From Chlorobium sp. (GTDB taxonomy: Bacteria > Bacteroidota > Chlorobiia > Chlorobiales > Chlorobiaceae): 34,847 bases of DNA. The stretch spans positions 1 to 34,847 of the forward strand of contig NZ_JAIOZR010000023.1 in the NCBI RefSeq assembly GCF_021740465.1, given 5' to 3'. How positions within the stretch are numbered: position 1 is the stretch's first letter; the number at the start of each line of letters is the position of its first letter. Positions 6,724-13,450 of this stretch are shown here, piece by piece. A program made the position numbers and the translations under genes. The notes under the pieces are model-generated. The model did no database searches. It was not told where the DNA came from and saw nothing but the letters and a program-made list of their open reading frames with translations.

Positions 6724-6758
6724 GTATAACATGTATTGCGTTGAATAACATGTTATAC
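6724..6758. promoter_or_regulatory. 10-bp inverted repeat, candidate operator of RHH/RelE
   Basis: GTATAACATG (6724-6733) and CATGTTATAC (6749-6758) form a perfect 10-bp inverted repeat with a 15-bp spacer, ending 9 bp before the antitoxin ATG. The arm centres are 25 bp apart. This is the strongest operator-like symmetry among the TA modules here. Confidence 0.6.
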
Positions 6759-6767
6759 GAGGTAACT

Positions 6768-7016
6768 ATGGAAAAAGAGAAAGCGGATCGGATGATCGGC
6801 ATCCGCATTCCGAAAAGTGTTGGTGACCGGCTTGATAACCTTGCCAAAAGAACCGGTCGTACCAAGACATGGTACATTCGCGAGGCCATTATGGAGCATC
6901 TCGACGATCTTGAAGATATCTATCTGGCCGAACAGGTTCTGGAGCGGGTGAGACGTGGTGAAGAGCCGGTTACCGGCATAGATGAAGTGGAGCGTCGTCT
7001 TGGTCTGGAAGATTGA
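6768..7016 (+). CDS. RHH antitoxin (RelB-like)
   Basis: An 82-residue antitoxin with a clear RHH domain: [20 protein letters not shown] and then [20 protein letters not shown]. The C-terminal [20 protein letters not shown] with [11 protein letters not shown] is typical of RelB-type partners of RelE toxins. The ATG at 6768 is chosen over an earlier start at 6717 because ACGAGGT precedes it and the upstream DNA is occupied by the inverted repeat. Confidence 0.87.
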   Translation: MEKEKADRMIGIRIPKSVGDRLDNLAKRTGRTKTWYIREAIMEHLDDLEDIYLAEQVLERVRRGEEPVTGIDEVERRLGLED

Positions 7017-7260
7017 GTTTGCCGCATCGGCTGAAAAAGAGCTGGCCAGTCTGGATAAGTCCGCTGCCGGACGGATTGTCAAATACCTCCGTGAGCGGGT
7101 TGCAATAGACCCGCGGGCTTCCGGCAAATCATTACGAGGCGATCATGCCGGGTTGTGGCGATACCGTATCGGAGATTATCGGGTGATTTGCGAAATCCTC
7201 GATGAAAAAGTTTCAGTTCTTGTTGTCCGGGTCGGGCATCGGAAAGAGGTTTACCGGTAA
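7000..7260 (+). CDS. relE: RelE-family mRNA interferase toxin
   Basis: An 86-residue RelE toxin, a ribosome-dependent mRNA nuclease in its family. [20 protein letters not shown] starts the fold and [16 protein letters not shown] plus [14 protein letters not shown] at the C-terminus are diagnostic, including the conserved Arg and Tyr residues. An ATG at 6982 is in frame, but a GGAG at 6989-6992 lies 7 bases before a TTG at 7000, and family proteins begin at that point, so TTG is chosen. It overlaps the antitoxin by 17 bp. Confidence 0.9.
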   Translation: MVWKIEFAASAEKELASLDKSAAGRIVKYLRERVAIDPRASGKSLRGDHAGLWRYRIGDYRVICEILDEKVSVLVVRVGHRKEVYR

Positions 7261-7434
7261 TATTGTCATACACCGTTTACGGTTGCATGCGGCAAGTAAG
7301 GGCATGTAAGTAAACGAGGTAAGCAATGGATTCATTTCCTTGCTTAATAGACACGCTATTGGTCATGAACCCATAACGGAAAATAAGCAAAGAGTCGTGT
7401 AATGGGTTCCAGGATGTTCACCGTTCGAATCTGA

Positions 7435-7845
7435 TTACATTTTTTCGATTTCGCTCAGCAGATCAGGGTGCCGGTCAATGAGTTTCAGCAACTTGAGCAA
7501 CGGCGCAGGCGGCCTGGTTTCCCCTCGCTCGTAACGGGAGAACGCTACTTTGCCGACTCCGAACGATGAGGCGAGCTGTGCCTGGGTCAGCTTCAGCTTT
7601 CTGCGGATGCGTCGGATGTCGGCTGCGGGGTCGCCTTTGATCGCGCGTACCAGCCCCTCCTGAGCTTCCGTATAGCGCCGGTAACTCTCTTCATCCCATA
7701 TTCCTTCTCCGCATTCAGGGCAGAACCTGCCGTGCATGTCATGCAACGTCATCGATTTACCCCCATACGTGAGCGTTTCTTCCAAAACCTTATCGATCAT
7801 CCCTTTATGACCGCATGAGGGACATTGTGTAGTATTCATGATCAT
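7435..7845 (-). CDS. mqsA: MqsA-family antitoxin (zinc + HTH)
   Basis: About 136 residues. The N-terminal zinc-binding domain has C8-x2-C11 (CPSCG) and C42-x2-C45 (CPECGE); the C-terminal XRE-type helix-turn-helix (RRKLKLTQAQLASSFGVGKV, then FSRYERGETRPP) binds DNA. This is the MqsA layout: the zinc domain neutralises MqsR and the HTH represses the operon. The start may be 7845 or the nearby ATG at 7839, which has better spacing from GGAA. It lies downstream of mqsR, the reversed toxin-first order typical of this system. Confidence 0.88.
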   Translation of the reverse strand: MIMNTTQCPSCGHKGMIDKVLEETLTYGGKSMTLHDMHGRFCPECGEGIWDEESYRRYTEAQEGLVRAIKGDPAADIRRIRRKLKLTQAQLASSFGVGKVAFSRYERGETRPPAPLLKLLKLIDRHPDLLSEIEKM

Positions 7846-7882
7846 ATTTCCATTAAGCTGTTCTATTCGTTAAACATTTATT

Positions 7883-8192
7883 TTATCTGGCCTTGAACTG
7901 AATCACCGGTGGCCGGTCATCGTCGGAGTCCGTTACTTTTACTATAAACCGGAATTCCATCAGGCGTCATTCCGTGATAAACGTCCTGCCAGAGCTTATG
8001 GTCAAGATGGGTAGTCATCGACTTGTAAAAATCAGCTCTTCGGAGCGCAAGCACGATCTCGCGCATAACAGGTTCGGTCAAGCCTAATGCCAAACCGCCT
8101 CTCAAAGCCGTCATGGTGAACGGTCGTGAATTCCTGTCGGAGACTATTCCTTTAACCTTTTCAAGCCTGTAATGGGGTGTTCTTTTCTCCAT
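7883..8192 (-). pseudogene. mqsR: MqsR toxin gene with a +1 frameshift
   Basis: The first 83 codons match MqsR strongly (MEKRTPHYRLEKVKG, then ADFYKSMTTHLDHKLWQDVY), retaining the equivalents of catalytic K56, Q68 and Y81 of the E. coli enzyme. The frame then runs into SKSNGLRR and a stop at 7917. Removing one base near 7943 restores VKVTDSDDDRPPVIQFKAR and a stop at 7883, giving about 102 residues, the normal family size. The lost tail includes the lysine matching K96. The toxin is therefore disabled, unless this is programmed frameshifting or a sequencing error. Confidence 0.82.
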
Positions 8193-8221
8193 GAGCAGAA
8201 GTTTGACATTGGAATAATTTT

Positions 8222-8252
8222 AATCAATATGATAAAAATATCCAAATTGATT
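8222..8252. promoter_or_regulatory. Inverted repeat upstream of mqsRA
   Basis: AATCAAT (8222-8228) and ATTGATT (8246-8252) form a perfect 7-bp inverted repeat with a 17-bp AT-rich spacer, 30 bp upstream of the mqsR start. It could be the MqsA operator, though it does not resemble the E. coli site. Confidence 0.35.
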
Positions 8253-8304
8253 CCTTTGGGCTGCCGTTAGTGACCGAGGGCGTGCAGCGGGGAAGTTCTT
8301 TGGT

Positions 8305-8469
8305 AAGCAACTATAGCTTGCCTGCCCATGCACAAACGGCAGGTTATTGTCGGATCTGCAAGGCGACGGAGAAAACGGAGCGGTTTGATTTTGGCGACAA
8401 GCCGCAGGCGCATCCTGACGTTTCTTTTCCTGAAGCCGAAACGACCGTGCGGAAGCGCACTGTTTGGCG
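8305..8469. repeat. Long dispersed repeat, copy 2
   Basis: Second nearly full copy of the 160-bp block at 6472-6633, sharing GGATCTGCAAGGCGACGGAG and the GCGCATCCTGACG segment. It is followed at once by the 76-bp repeat array, whereas the first copy is preceded by two such units. No gene is supported within it. Confidence 0.7.
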
Positions 8470-8477
8470 CACCCTAT

Positions 8478-9130
8478 TATCGCCGGGTTGTACCCGGACG
8501 TTACCGATATGTCGCTCCTACGGAGCTAAGACCCATTTTAGGGAGAAGATTTCTTTTCCGGGGTTGGCACCCCGTGCTACCGATGTTTTGCCCCTAAGGG
8601 GCTGAAGATCAATATTTGGGGTTGCGTCGTTTTTCCCGGGGTTGGCACCCCGTGCTACCGATGTTGCGCCCCTACGGGGCTGAAAATCAATATTTGGGGT
8701 TGCGTCGTTTTTCCCGGGTTGCACCCCGTGCTACCGATGTTTCGCCCCTACGGGGCTGAAGATCAATAGTTGGTGTTGCGCCTTTTTTTCGGGGTTGGCA
8801 CCCCGTGCTACCGATGTTGCGCCCCTACGGGGCTGAACATCAATATTTAGGGTTGCGTCGTTTTTCCCGGGTTGCACCCCGTGCTACCGATGTTTCGCCC
8901 CTACGGGGCTGAAGATCAATAGTTGGTGTTGCGCCTTTTTTCCCGGGTTGCACCCCGTGCTACCGATGTTTTGCCCCCTAAGGGGCTGAAGATCAATATT
9001 TGGGGTTGCGTCGTTTTTCCCGGGGTTGGCACTCTGTGCTACCGATGTTTCGCCCCTACGGGGCTGAAGATCAATATTTGGGGTTGGCACTTCGTGCTAC
9101 CGACATGTCATTCCTGTGGGATTTGAAGAA
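8478..9130. repeat. Tandem array of ~9 hairpin repeats of 76-79 bp
   Basis: ACCGAT-type cores recur with starts at about 8500, 8576, 8654, 8730, 8807, 8883, 8959, 9038 and a decayed 9096, giving periods of 76-79 bp (the last 58). Each unit carries hairpin 1 (GGGGT-TGGC-ACCCC or a shorter form), the link CGTGCTACCGATGT, hairpin 2 (GCCCC-TAC-GGGGC) and a T-rich tail. The first unit is a diverged form with changed but still paired stems. There are no unique spacers, so it is not CRISPR. No gene is supported in 8253-9331. Confidence 0.88.
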
Positions 9131-9331
9131 AGGCAAGAAAAGAATGTTCGGGGATTGAACGAACGGCGGTGGCTCTTGCCGATGAATAAATAATCGAGGC
9201 GCCTTTATTTGTTGCAACGGGTAGTGATAGTCGTGCTGTTTATGTGTATGTATAGGCCTGCAGATATTGAAACGATGCAAACACGAGTATGCAATTATTT
9301 TTTCGGAAATCGATCTTAAGTATAACAAATC

Positions 9332-9535
9332 ATGGCTATTGACACCACTGAACAGAAGACGGGAAATCAACTTCATCTGGCTTATGAAAAAGGGAAACGG
9401 TTTTTTGAGAGGCTTTTGAATCGTCCTGCCGATAACAGCGCCCCAAAACAACCGACAGAGAAGGCAAGCGGAACAGAGCCGCACGATGATGGAGAAACGA
9501 TCAAATGGCCGCTTCCGGTAAAAAAACAGGTCTGA
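9332..9535 (+). CDS. Small hypothetical ORF, doubtful
   Basis: A 67-residue frame (MAIDTTEQKTGNQLHLAYEK, then a Pro/Glu/Lys-rich hydrophilic tail ending WPLPVKKQV). There is no recognisable domain, no clear ribosome site and no membrane segment. It is the only plausible plus-strand gene in the stretch 9131-9692; a longer minus-strand frame across 9071-9844 looks like a shadow of the channel gene and the repeats. Listed so the gap is not left unexplained. Confidence 0.3.
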   Translation: MAIDTTEQKTGNQLHLAYEKGKRFFERLLNRPADNSAPKQPTEKASGTEPHDDGETIKWPLPVKKQV

Positions 9536-9692
9536 CGGCAAGGCTCGTACCTGCAGTCGATATGGTTGCATGCAGGAGCCGAATCGGGGACTGTGTTTCG
9601 TGAACGGTTTCTTCGGTTCCTGAGGATCGGTATATTGACAGGAAAGGGTGTTTCGGCTGGCAAACCCGATTGCAAGAAAATCCTGAAAAAAG

Positions 9693-10517
9693 ATGGTCCC
9701 CATATTCGAATTCCTGAAAACAAACCGCCGCATACTGGCCACGGCGGGAATATGCCTGTTCCTCTGTGCGGGTTTTGTGGAGTTGTCGGAGTTTTTATGG
9801 GTTTCGGGGCAGATGTTCGGCGACAACATCCCGCTTGAACTCATGGTGCTTGCACTGCTTTTGTTGATTCCTCTCTCGCTGTTCTACGCCATTTTTCATG
9901 TCATCCACCTGACCCTGACTGGAGCGTCGAGAAACCTGCAGATGGGGAGCGTGCTGCTGTCGTATGTGGCCGTAATCGTGGTGTTTTCGGGTTTTTTTTA
10001 TTTCCAGTGTTCGATCGCTGATCTGAACGAATCGACGGCGGAGTACCGGTATTACGAGAAGCTCCGCACTCCGGCAATGCAGGACTCCATGAAAATGTAC
10101 GGCGAGGCTTTGAGGCGCAGGGCATCCGTGCGGGCCTTTCAGGGCATTTCTCCCGCCATGTGGCGTGGCATAGGCGACAAGGTTGCCGGATGGCCGGACG
10201 ATGCCGGTTCGCCGCCGATTGAAAAACTTATGGAGGCAAGCCGCACTCCCCTGACCGAAGTGATTTCGTTCAACCACGAGGCGAAGGTTCCGGTTTTTCT
10301 GGACTGCCTCTACTTCAGCGCGGTCACCATAACCTCGACAGGATTCGGCGACTTCACCCCTCTGGGCCGATTTTCAAAGATTCTCGTCGTCATCGAATCG
10401 GTATCGGGAGTCCTGCTGGTGGCCATAGGCATCGCCATCGCCCTTGGAGGGCTCGGATCCGGAACCTCCTCCGCTGCCGGTATGCCGAACGAGGATGAGG
10501 GAGAGGAGAGCCGGTAG
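9693..10517 (+). CDS. Potassium-channel-like membrane protein
   Basis: A 274-residue membrane protein. Hydrophobic segments lie near residues 15-35, 48-72 and 86-105; a large soluble loop (106-200) follows; then the pore region VFLDCLYFSAVTITSTGFGD carries a TGFGD selectivity filter at 216-220, and a final helix spans about 232-252. The filter and last helix match two-helix K+ channels (Ion_trans_2), but the three preceding helices and the roughly 95-residue loop before the pore are unusual. No strong ribosome site precedes the ATG. The stop is 1 bp before sbcD, so the two are probably cotranscribed. Ion specificity is inferred from the filter. Confidence 0.75.
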   Translation: MVPIFEFLKTNRRILATAGICLFLCAGFVELSEFLWVSGQMFGDNIPLELMVLALLLLIPLSLFYAIFHVIHLTLTGASRNLQMGSVLLSYVAVIVVFSGFFYFQCSIADLNESTAEYRYYEKLRTPAMQDSMKMYGEALRRRASVRAFQGISPAMWRGIGDKVAGWPDDAGSPPIEKLMEASRTPLTEVISFNHEAKVPVFLDCLYFSAVTITSTGFGDFTPLGRFSKILVVIESVSGVLLVAIGIAIALGGLGSGTSSAAGMPNEDEGEESR

Positions 10518-10518
10518 C

Positions 10519-11760
10519 ATGAAAATTCTCCATACATCCGACTGGCATCTTGGCCGTACCCTCTACGGCAGAAGCCGCTACGACGAATTTTCGGCCTTTC
10601 TCGACTGGCTCTACCGGCTGATCGAAACGGAAAAGATCGACGCCCTGCTCGTGGCCGGCGACGTGTTCGACAGCTCCGTTCCGGGCAGCCGCGCCCAGGA
10701 GCTCTATTACGGATTTCTCAACCGAGTGGCCCGCTCCCCGGTCTGCCGCCACGTGGTGATCATAGCCGGAAACCACGACTCCCCCTCGTTTCTCGACGCT
10801 CCGAAAGCCCTGCTTCGCGCCCTCGACGTGCATGTTGTCGGCTCGCCGGGCGACGATCCCATGGACGAGGTGGTGGTGCTCCGCGACAAGCGGGGGAAGG
10901 CAGAAGCCATCGTGTGTGCGGTGCCGCACCTGCGCGACCGCGACATCCGCAGCGTAGGACCGGGCGAGAGCATGGAGGAGAAGAACGGGAAGCTTGTCGA
11001 AGGGATCGAACGCCATTACCGTGAAGTCTGCACCGCGGCGGAACAGCGACGGCTGCAGGAGGGCGGGTTTCTGCCCCTGATCGCCATGGGCCACCTCTTT
11101 ACGGTGGGCGGCACGACCATAGAGGGCGACGGGGTTCGCGAGATCTACATAGGCTCGCTGGCGCACGTCAGCGCCTCTGTTTTTCCCCAGGGGATCGACT
11201 ACCTCGCTCTCGGTCACCTGCACGTTCCGCAGTGCGTGGCGGGACAGGAGCACCTGCGTTACAGCGGTTCTCCGATTCCCATGGGGTTCGGCGAAGCCCG
11301 GCAGCAGAAGGAGGTCGTTATCGTGGAGTTTACGGAGGGCCGGCGGGCAATACGTCCGGTTCCGGTACCCTGTTTCCAGCAGCTCGAACAGATCGGCGGC
11401 ACACTGGACGACATCGTTTCTCGCATTTACGGGCTGAAGGCTTCCCGGAGCAGCGCCTGGCTCGAAATCGAGTATACCGGAGAGGATCTGCCGGGCGATC
11501 TCCGGTGCGTTCTCGAAGAGGCCGTAAAAGGCTCCCCGCTTGAAATCCGCAGGATCAGAAACAGCCGGGCCGCATCGCTCGCCATCGGGCAGGTGTCGGA
11601 AGATGAATCGCTCGAAGAACTCGGCGAACTCGATGTTTTCCTGCGTCGCCTCGACGCGGCCAGGGTTCCCGATGCGCAGCGCCCCACTCTCCTGCAGGCC
11701 TATCAGGAGATCGTCTATTCGATAAGGGATGATGACGATGGGGCGGATTCGACCCGATAA
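10519..11760 (+). CDS. sbcD: Exonuclease subunit SbcD
   Basis: The 413-residue nuclease subunit of the SbcCD (Rad50/Mre11-like) complex, which opens DNA hairpins and processes blocked double-strand ends. Metallophosphoesterase motifs are in order: D8/H10 in HTSDWHLGR, D48 in VAGDVFD, N85/H86 in AGNHDS, then AMGHLF and LALGHLHVPQ. The ATG at 10519 follows the channel gene by 1 bp and gives the family N-terminus MKILHTSDWHLG; an in-frame start at 10444 would only add channel-overlapping residues. The partner sbcC lies 3 kb downstream rather than adjacent. Confidence 0.95.
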   Translation: MKILHTSDWHLGRTLYGRSRYDEFSAFLDWLYRLIETEKIDALLVAGDVFDSSVPGSRAQELYYGFLNRVARSPVCRHVVIIAGNHDSPSFLDAPKALLRALDVHVVGSPGDDPMDEVVVLRDKRGKAEAIVCAVPHLRDRDIRSVGPGESMEEKNGKLVEGIERHYREVCTAAEQRRLQEGGFLPLIAMGHLFTVGGTTIEGDGVREIYIGSLAHVSASVFPQGIDYLALGHLHVPQCVAGQEHLRYSGSPIPMGFGEARQQKEVVIVEFTEGRRAIRPVPVPCFQQLEQIGGTLDDIVSRIYGLKASRSSAWLEIEYTGEDLPGDLRCVLEEAVKGSPLEIRRIRNSRAASLAIGQVSEDESLEELGELDVFLRRLDAARVPDAQRPTLLQAYQEIVYSIRDDDDGADSTR

Positions 11761-12026
11761 GCCTCGCATGTTTCGTTCAGGGCAGCCCGAACCCCGATAC
11801 CAATAACCTGAAAATCCTTTCCGATCGGCGGCGACGAACCCTGTGCGTCGCTGCTGAATCTCTTATCTCAGGGGAGCCCCGTCCGGAATTATCGGCGAAA
11901 CTGAAAAGAAAACAGGGGGTTCTCACTTTTTTACGTTACATTCCGGCGCTGTCATTCTCCTCCATTCGGCAATCCGCCTGCTTCAGCTCTCTCATTCATT
12001 ATCACCAGGGTACAGGTTTTCATCAT
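11761..12026. promoter_or_regulatory. Intergenic leader of the malic enzyme gene
   Basis: No gene is seen in these 266 bases. A TTACGTTACA motif at 11931-11940, about 96 bp before the malic enzyme ATG, matches TTACGTTACG at 13361-13370, about 90 bp before the OYE gene. Both are preceded by a CACT- and T-rich stretch, suggesting a shared promoter element. A transcription start has not been located. Confidence 0.3.
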
Positions 12027-13172
12027 ATGAGTTATTCAAAAAAATCTCTCGATCTGCATCGCCAGTCGCGCGGCAAAATCGAAATACGATCCAAAGTCAG
12101 TCTGAAAAACAAGGAGGACATGTCTTCTGCATACACTCCGGGAGTTGCGGCAGTGTGCACGGAAATCGCCGAAGACAAGCGCAACTCCTACATTCTGACC
12201 AACCGCGGCAGTCAGGTGGCAATTGTTTCCGACGGAACGGCCATTCTGGGGCTCGGGGACCTCGGGCCGGAGGCAGCAATGCCTGTGATGGAGGGTAAAT
12301 CCATTATTTTCAAGGAGTTCGCAGGTATCGACGCTATTCCTTTGTGTATAAATTCCACCGATGTTGACGATATCGTCAAGTTCTGCAGGCTCATCGAACC
12401 GAGTTTTGCCGGTATCAACCTTGAGGATATTTCATCTCCAAGGTGTTTCGAGATTTTCGAACAGCTCGAAAAGTCGCTCTCCATCCCGGTTTTTCATGAC
12501 GATCAGGACGGAACCGCAATTGTCACTCTGGCAGCCATCATCAATGCCTGCCGCGTAACCGACAGGGAGCTCGGGGAGCTTCATGTGGTGGTCAACGGCG
12601 CCGGTGCAGCAGGCATTGCCATTGCCCGGCTGCTGATTCATGCCTGTGTCAAAGAGGTGGTTCTCGTCGATACCCAGGGGTCGCTTTATAACGGACGTCC
12701 CGGCATGAACCCCATAAAGCAGGATATTGCCGAAAGAAGCAACAGGCTGAAGCATAACGGTGACCTGCAAAGCGCGCTCATCGGAGCCGATGTGTTTGTT
12801 GGCGTTTCCGTAGGCAACATCGTAACGGAGGAGATGGTCGCAGGCATGAACCCATCCCCCTTTATTTTCGCGATGGCCAACCCCACACCGGAAATCATGC
12901 CTGAAGCTGCCTTCAGGGCCGGGGCATGCATTGTGGGAACCGGCCGTTCGGATATGGCCAACCAGGTCAATAACGCGCTTGTGTTTCCGGGTCTCTTCAA
13001 GGGGCTGCTGGAGAGCGGCATACGAAAGATTACGCCGGAGATGAAAATCGCCGTCGCCGACGCGATAGCCCGTTCGATCGTTCCGACGGCCGATAACCTG
13101 ATGCCGACCACCTTCGACAAACAGGTCGTGGACAATATCGTAAAGGTTCTTGCCGATATGGCCTCGAACTGA
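12027..13172 (+). CDS. NAD(P)-dependent malic enzyme, short form
   Basis: A 381-residue malic enzyme that converts malate to pyruvate and CO2 with reduction of NAD(P), linking the C4 and C3 pools. The catalytic Tyr is Y36 in SSAYTPGVA and the Lys is K91 in GKSIIFKEFAGIDAIPL; the metal ligands lie in INLEDI and FHDDQDGTAIV; the Rossmann motif GAGAAG is at 191-196; FAMANPTPEI is conserved. It lacks the phosphotransacetylase-like extension of long MaeB proteins. Cofactor preference cannot be read with certainty. A long noncoding leader precedes it and an intrinsic terminator follows, so it is probably a single-gene unit. Confidence 0.93.
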   Translation: MSYSKKSLDLHRQSRGKIEIRSKVSLKNKEDMSSAYTPGVAAVCTEIAEDKRNSYILTNRGSQVAIVSDGTAILGLGDLGPEAAMPVMEGKSIIFKEFAGIDAIPLCINSTDVDDIVKFCRLIEPSFAGINLEDISSPRCFEIFEQLEKSLSIPVFHDDQDGTAIVTLAAIINACRVTDRELGELHVVVNGAGAAGIAIARLLIHACVKEVVLVDTQGSLYNGRPGMNPIKQDIAERSNRLKHNGDLQSALIGADVFVGVSVGNIVTEEMVAGMNPSPFIFAMANPTPEIMPEAAFRAGACIVGTGRSDMANQVNNALVFPGLFKGLLESGIRKITPEMKIAVADAIARSIVPTADNLMPTTFDKQVVDNIVKVLADMASN

Positions 13173-13244
13173 ACGCGTTTCGTTCGGAAGCGCCCGACGG
13201 GTCCGGGCGGCAACTTCCGTGACGAAGGCGGATTTCGTTTTCAG

Positions 13245-13269
13245 GCCGGGGTGACTCCCGGCTTTTTTT
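13245..13269 (+). terminator. Intrinsic terminator after the malic enzyme gene
   Basis: GCCGGG (13245-13250) pairs with CCCGGC (13257-13262) across a 6-base loop, followed at once by seven T residues. It lies 73 bases after the malic enzyme stop. A strong, canonical Rho-independent terminator. Confidence 0.88.
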
Positions 13270-13450
13270 ATATCCGGATAGCCCTTTTTTGCAGGGTAGT
13301 CCGAAATTTCCGGCTTTCGGGATGATATCCGTTGTGCCGTCCAGGGCGGAATCACTATTATTACGTTACGTTGTCGCCGTCACCGCATTGAGCCGCGTTT
13401 TATCGTGATCGACAAGGTTTTTGCATTCAGGAAACAGATGTTTCAACAGC

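Noticed and set aside
8518-9090. Small proteins with repeated SVARGANPG-type peptides in the repeat array
   Set aside because: These frames are translations of the hairpin repeat itself; they lack ribosome sites and vary with repeat copy number.
8478-9130. Possible CRISPR array
   Set aside because: Units of 76-79 bp are repeated over their whole length with no unique spacers, hairpins occur twice per unit, and no cas gene is near.
9634-9675. Sigma-54 or sigma-70 promoter before the channel gene (TTGACA; TGGCAAACCCGATTGCA)
   Set aside because: The GG-to-GC spacing is 11 rather than 10 bases, and no -10 hexamer sits at the right distance from TTGACA.
9071-9844. 257-residue minus-strand ORF
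   Set aside because: It crosses the repeat array and runs antisense to the channel gene, with no recognisable domain or ribosome site; a shadow frame.
10390-11769. 459-residue minus-strand ORF antisense to sbcD
   Set aside because: sbcD carries all family motifs; the antisense frame is a by-product of high GC codon use.
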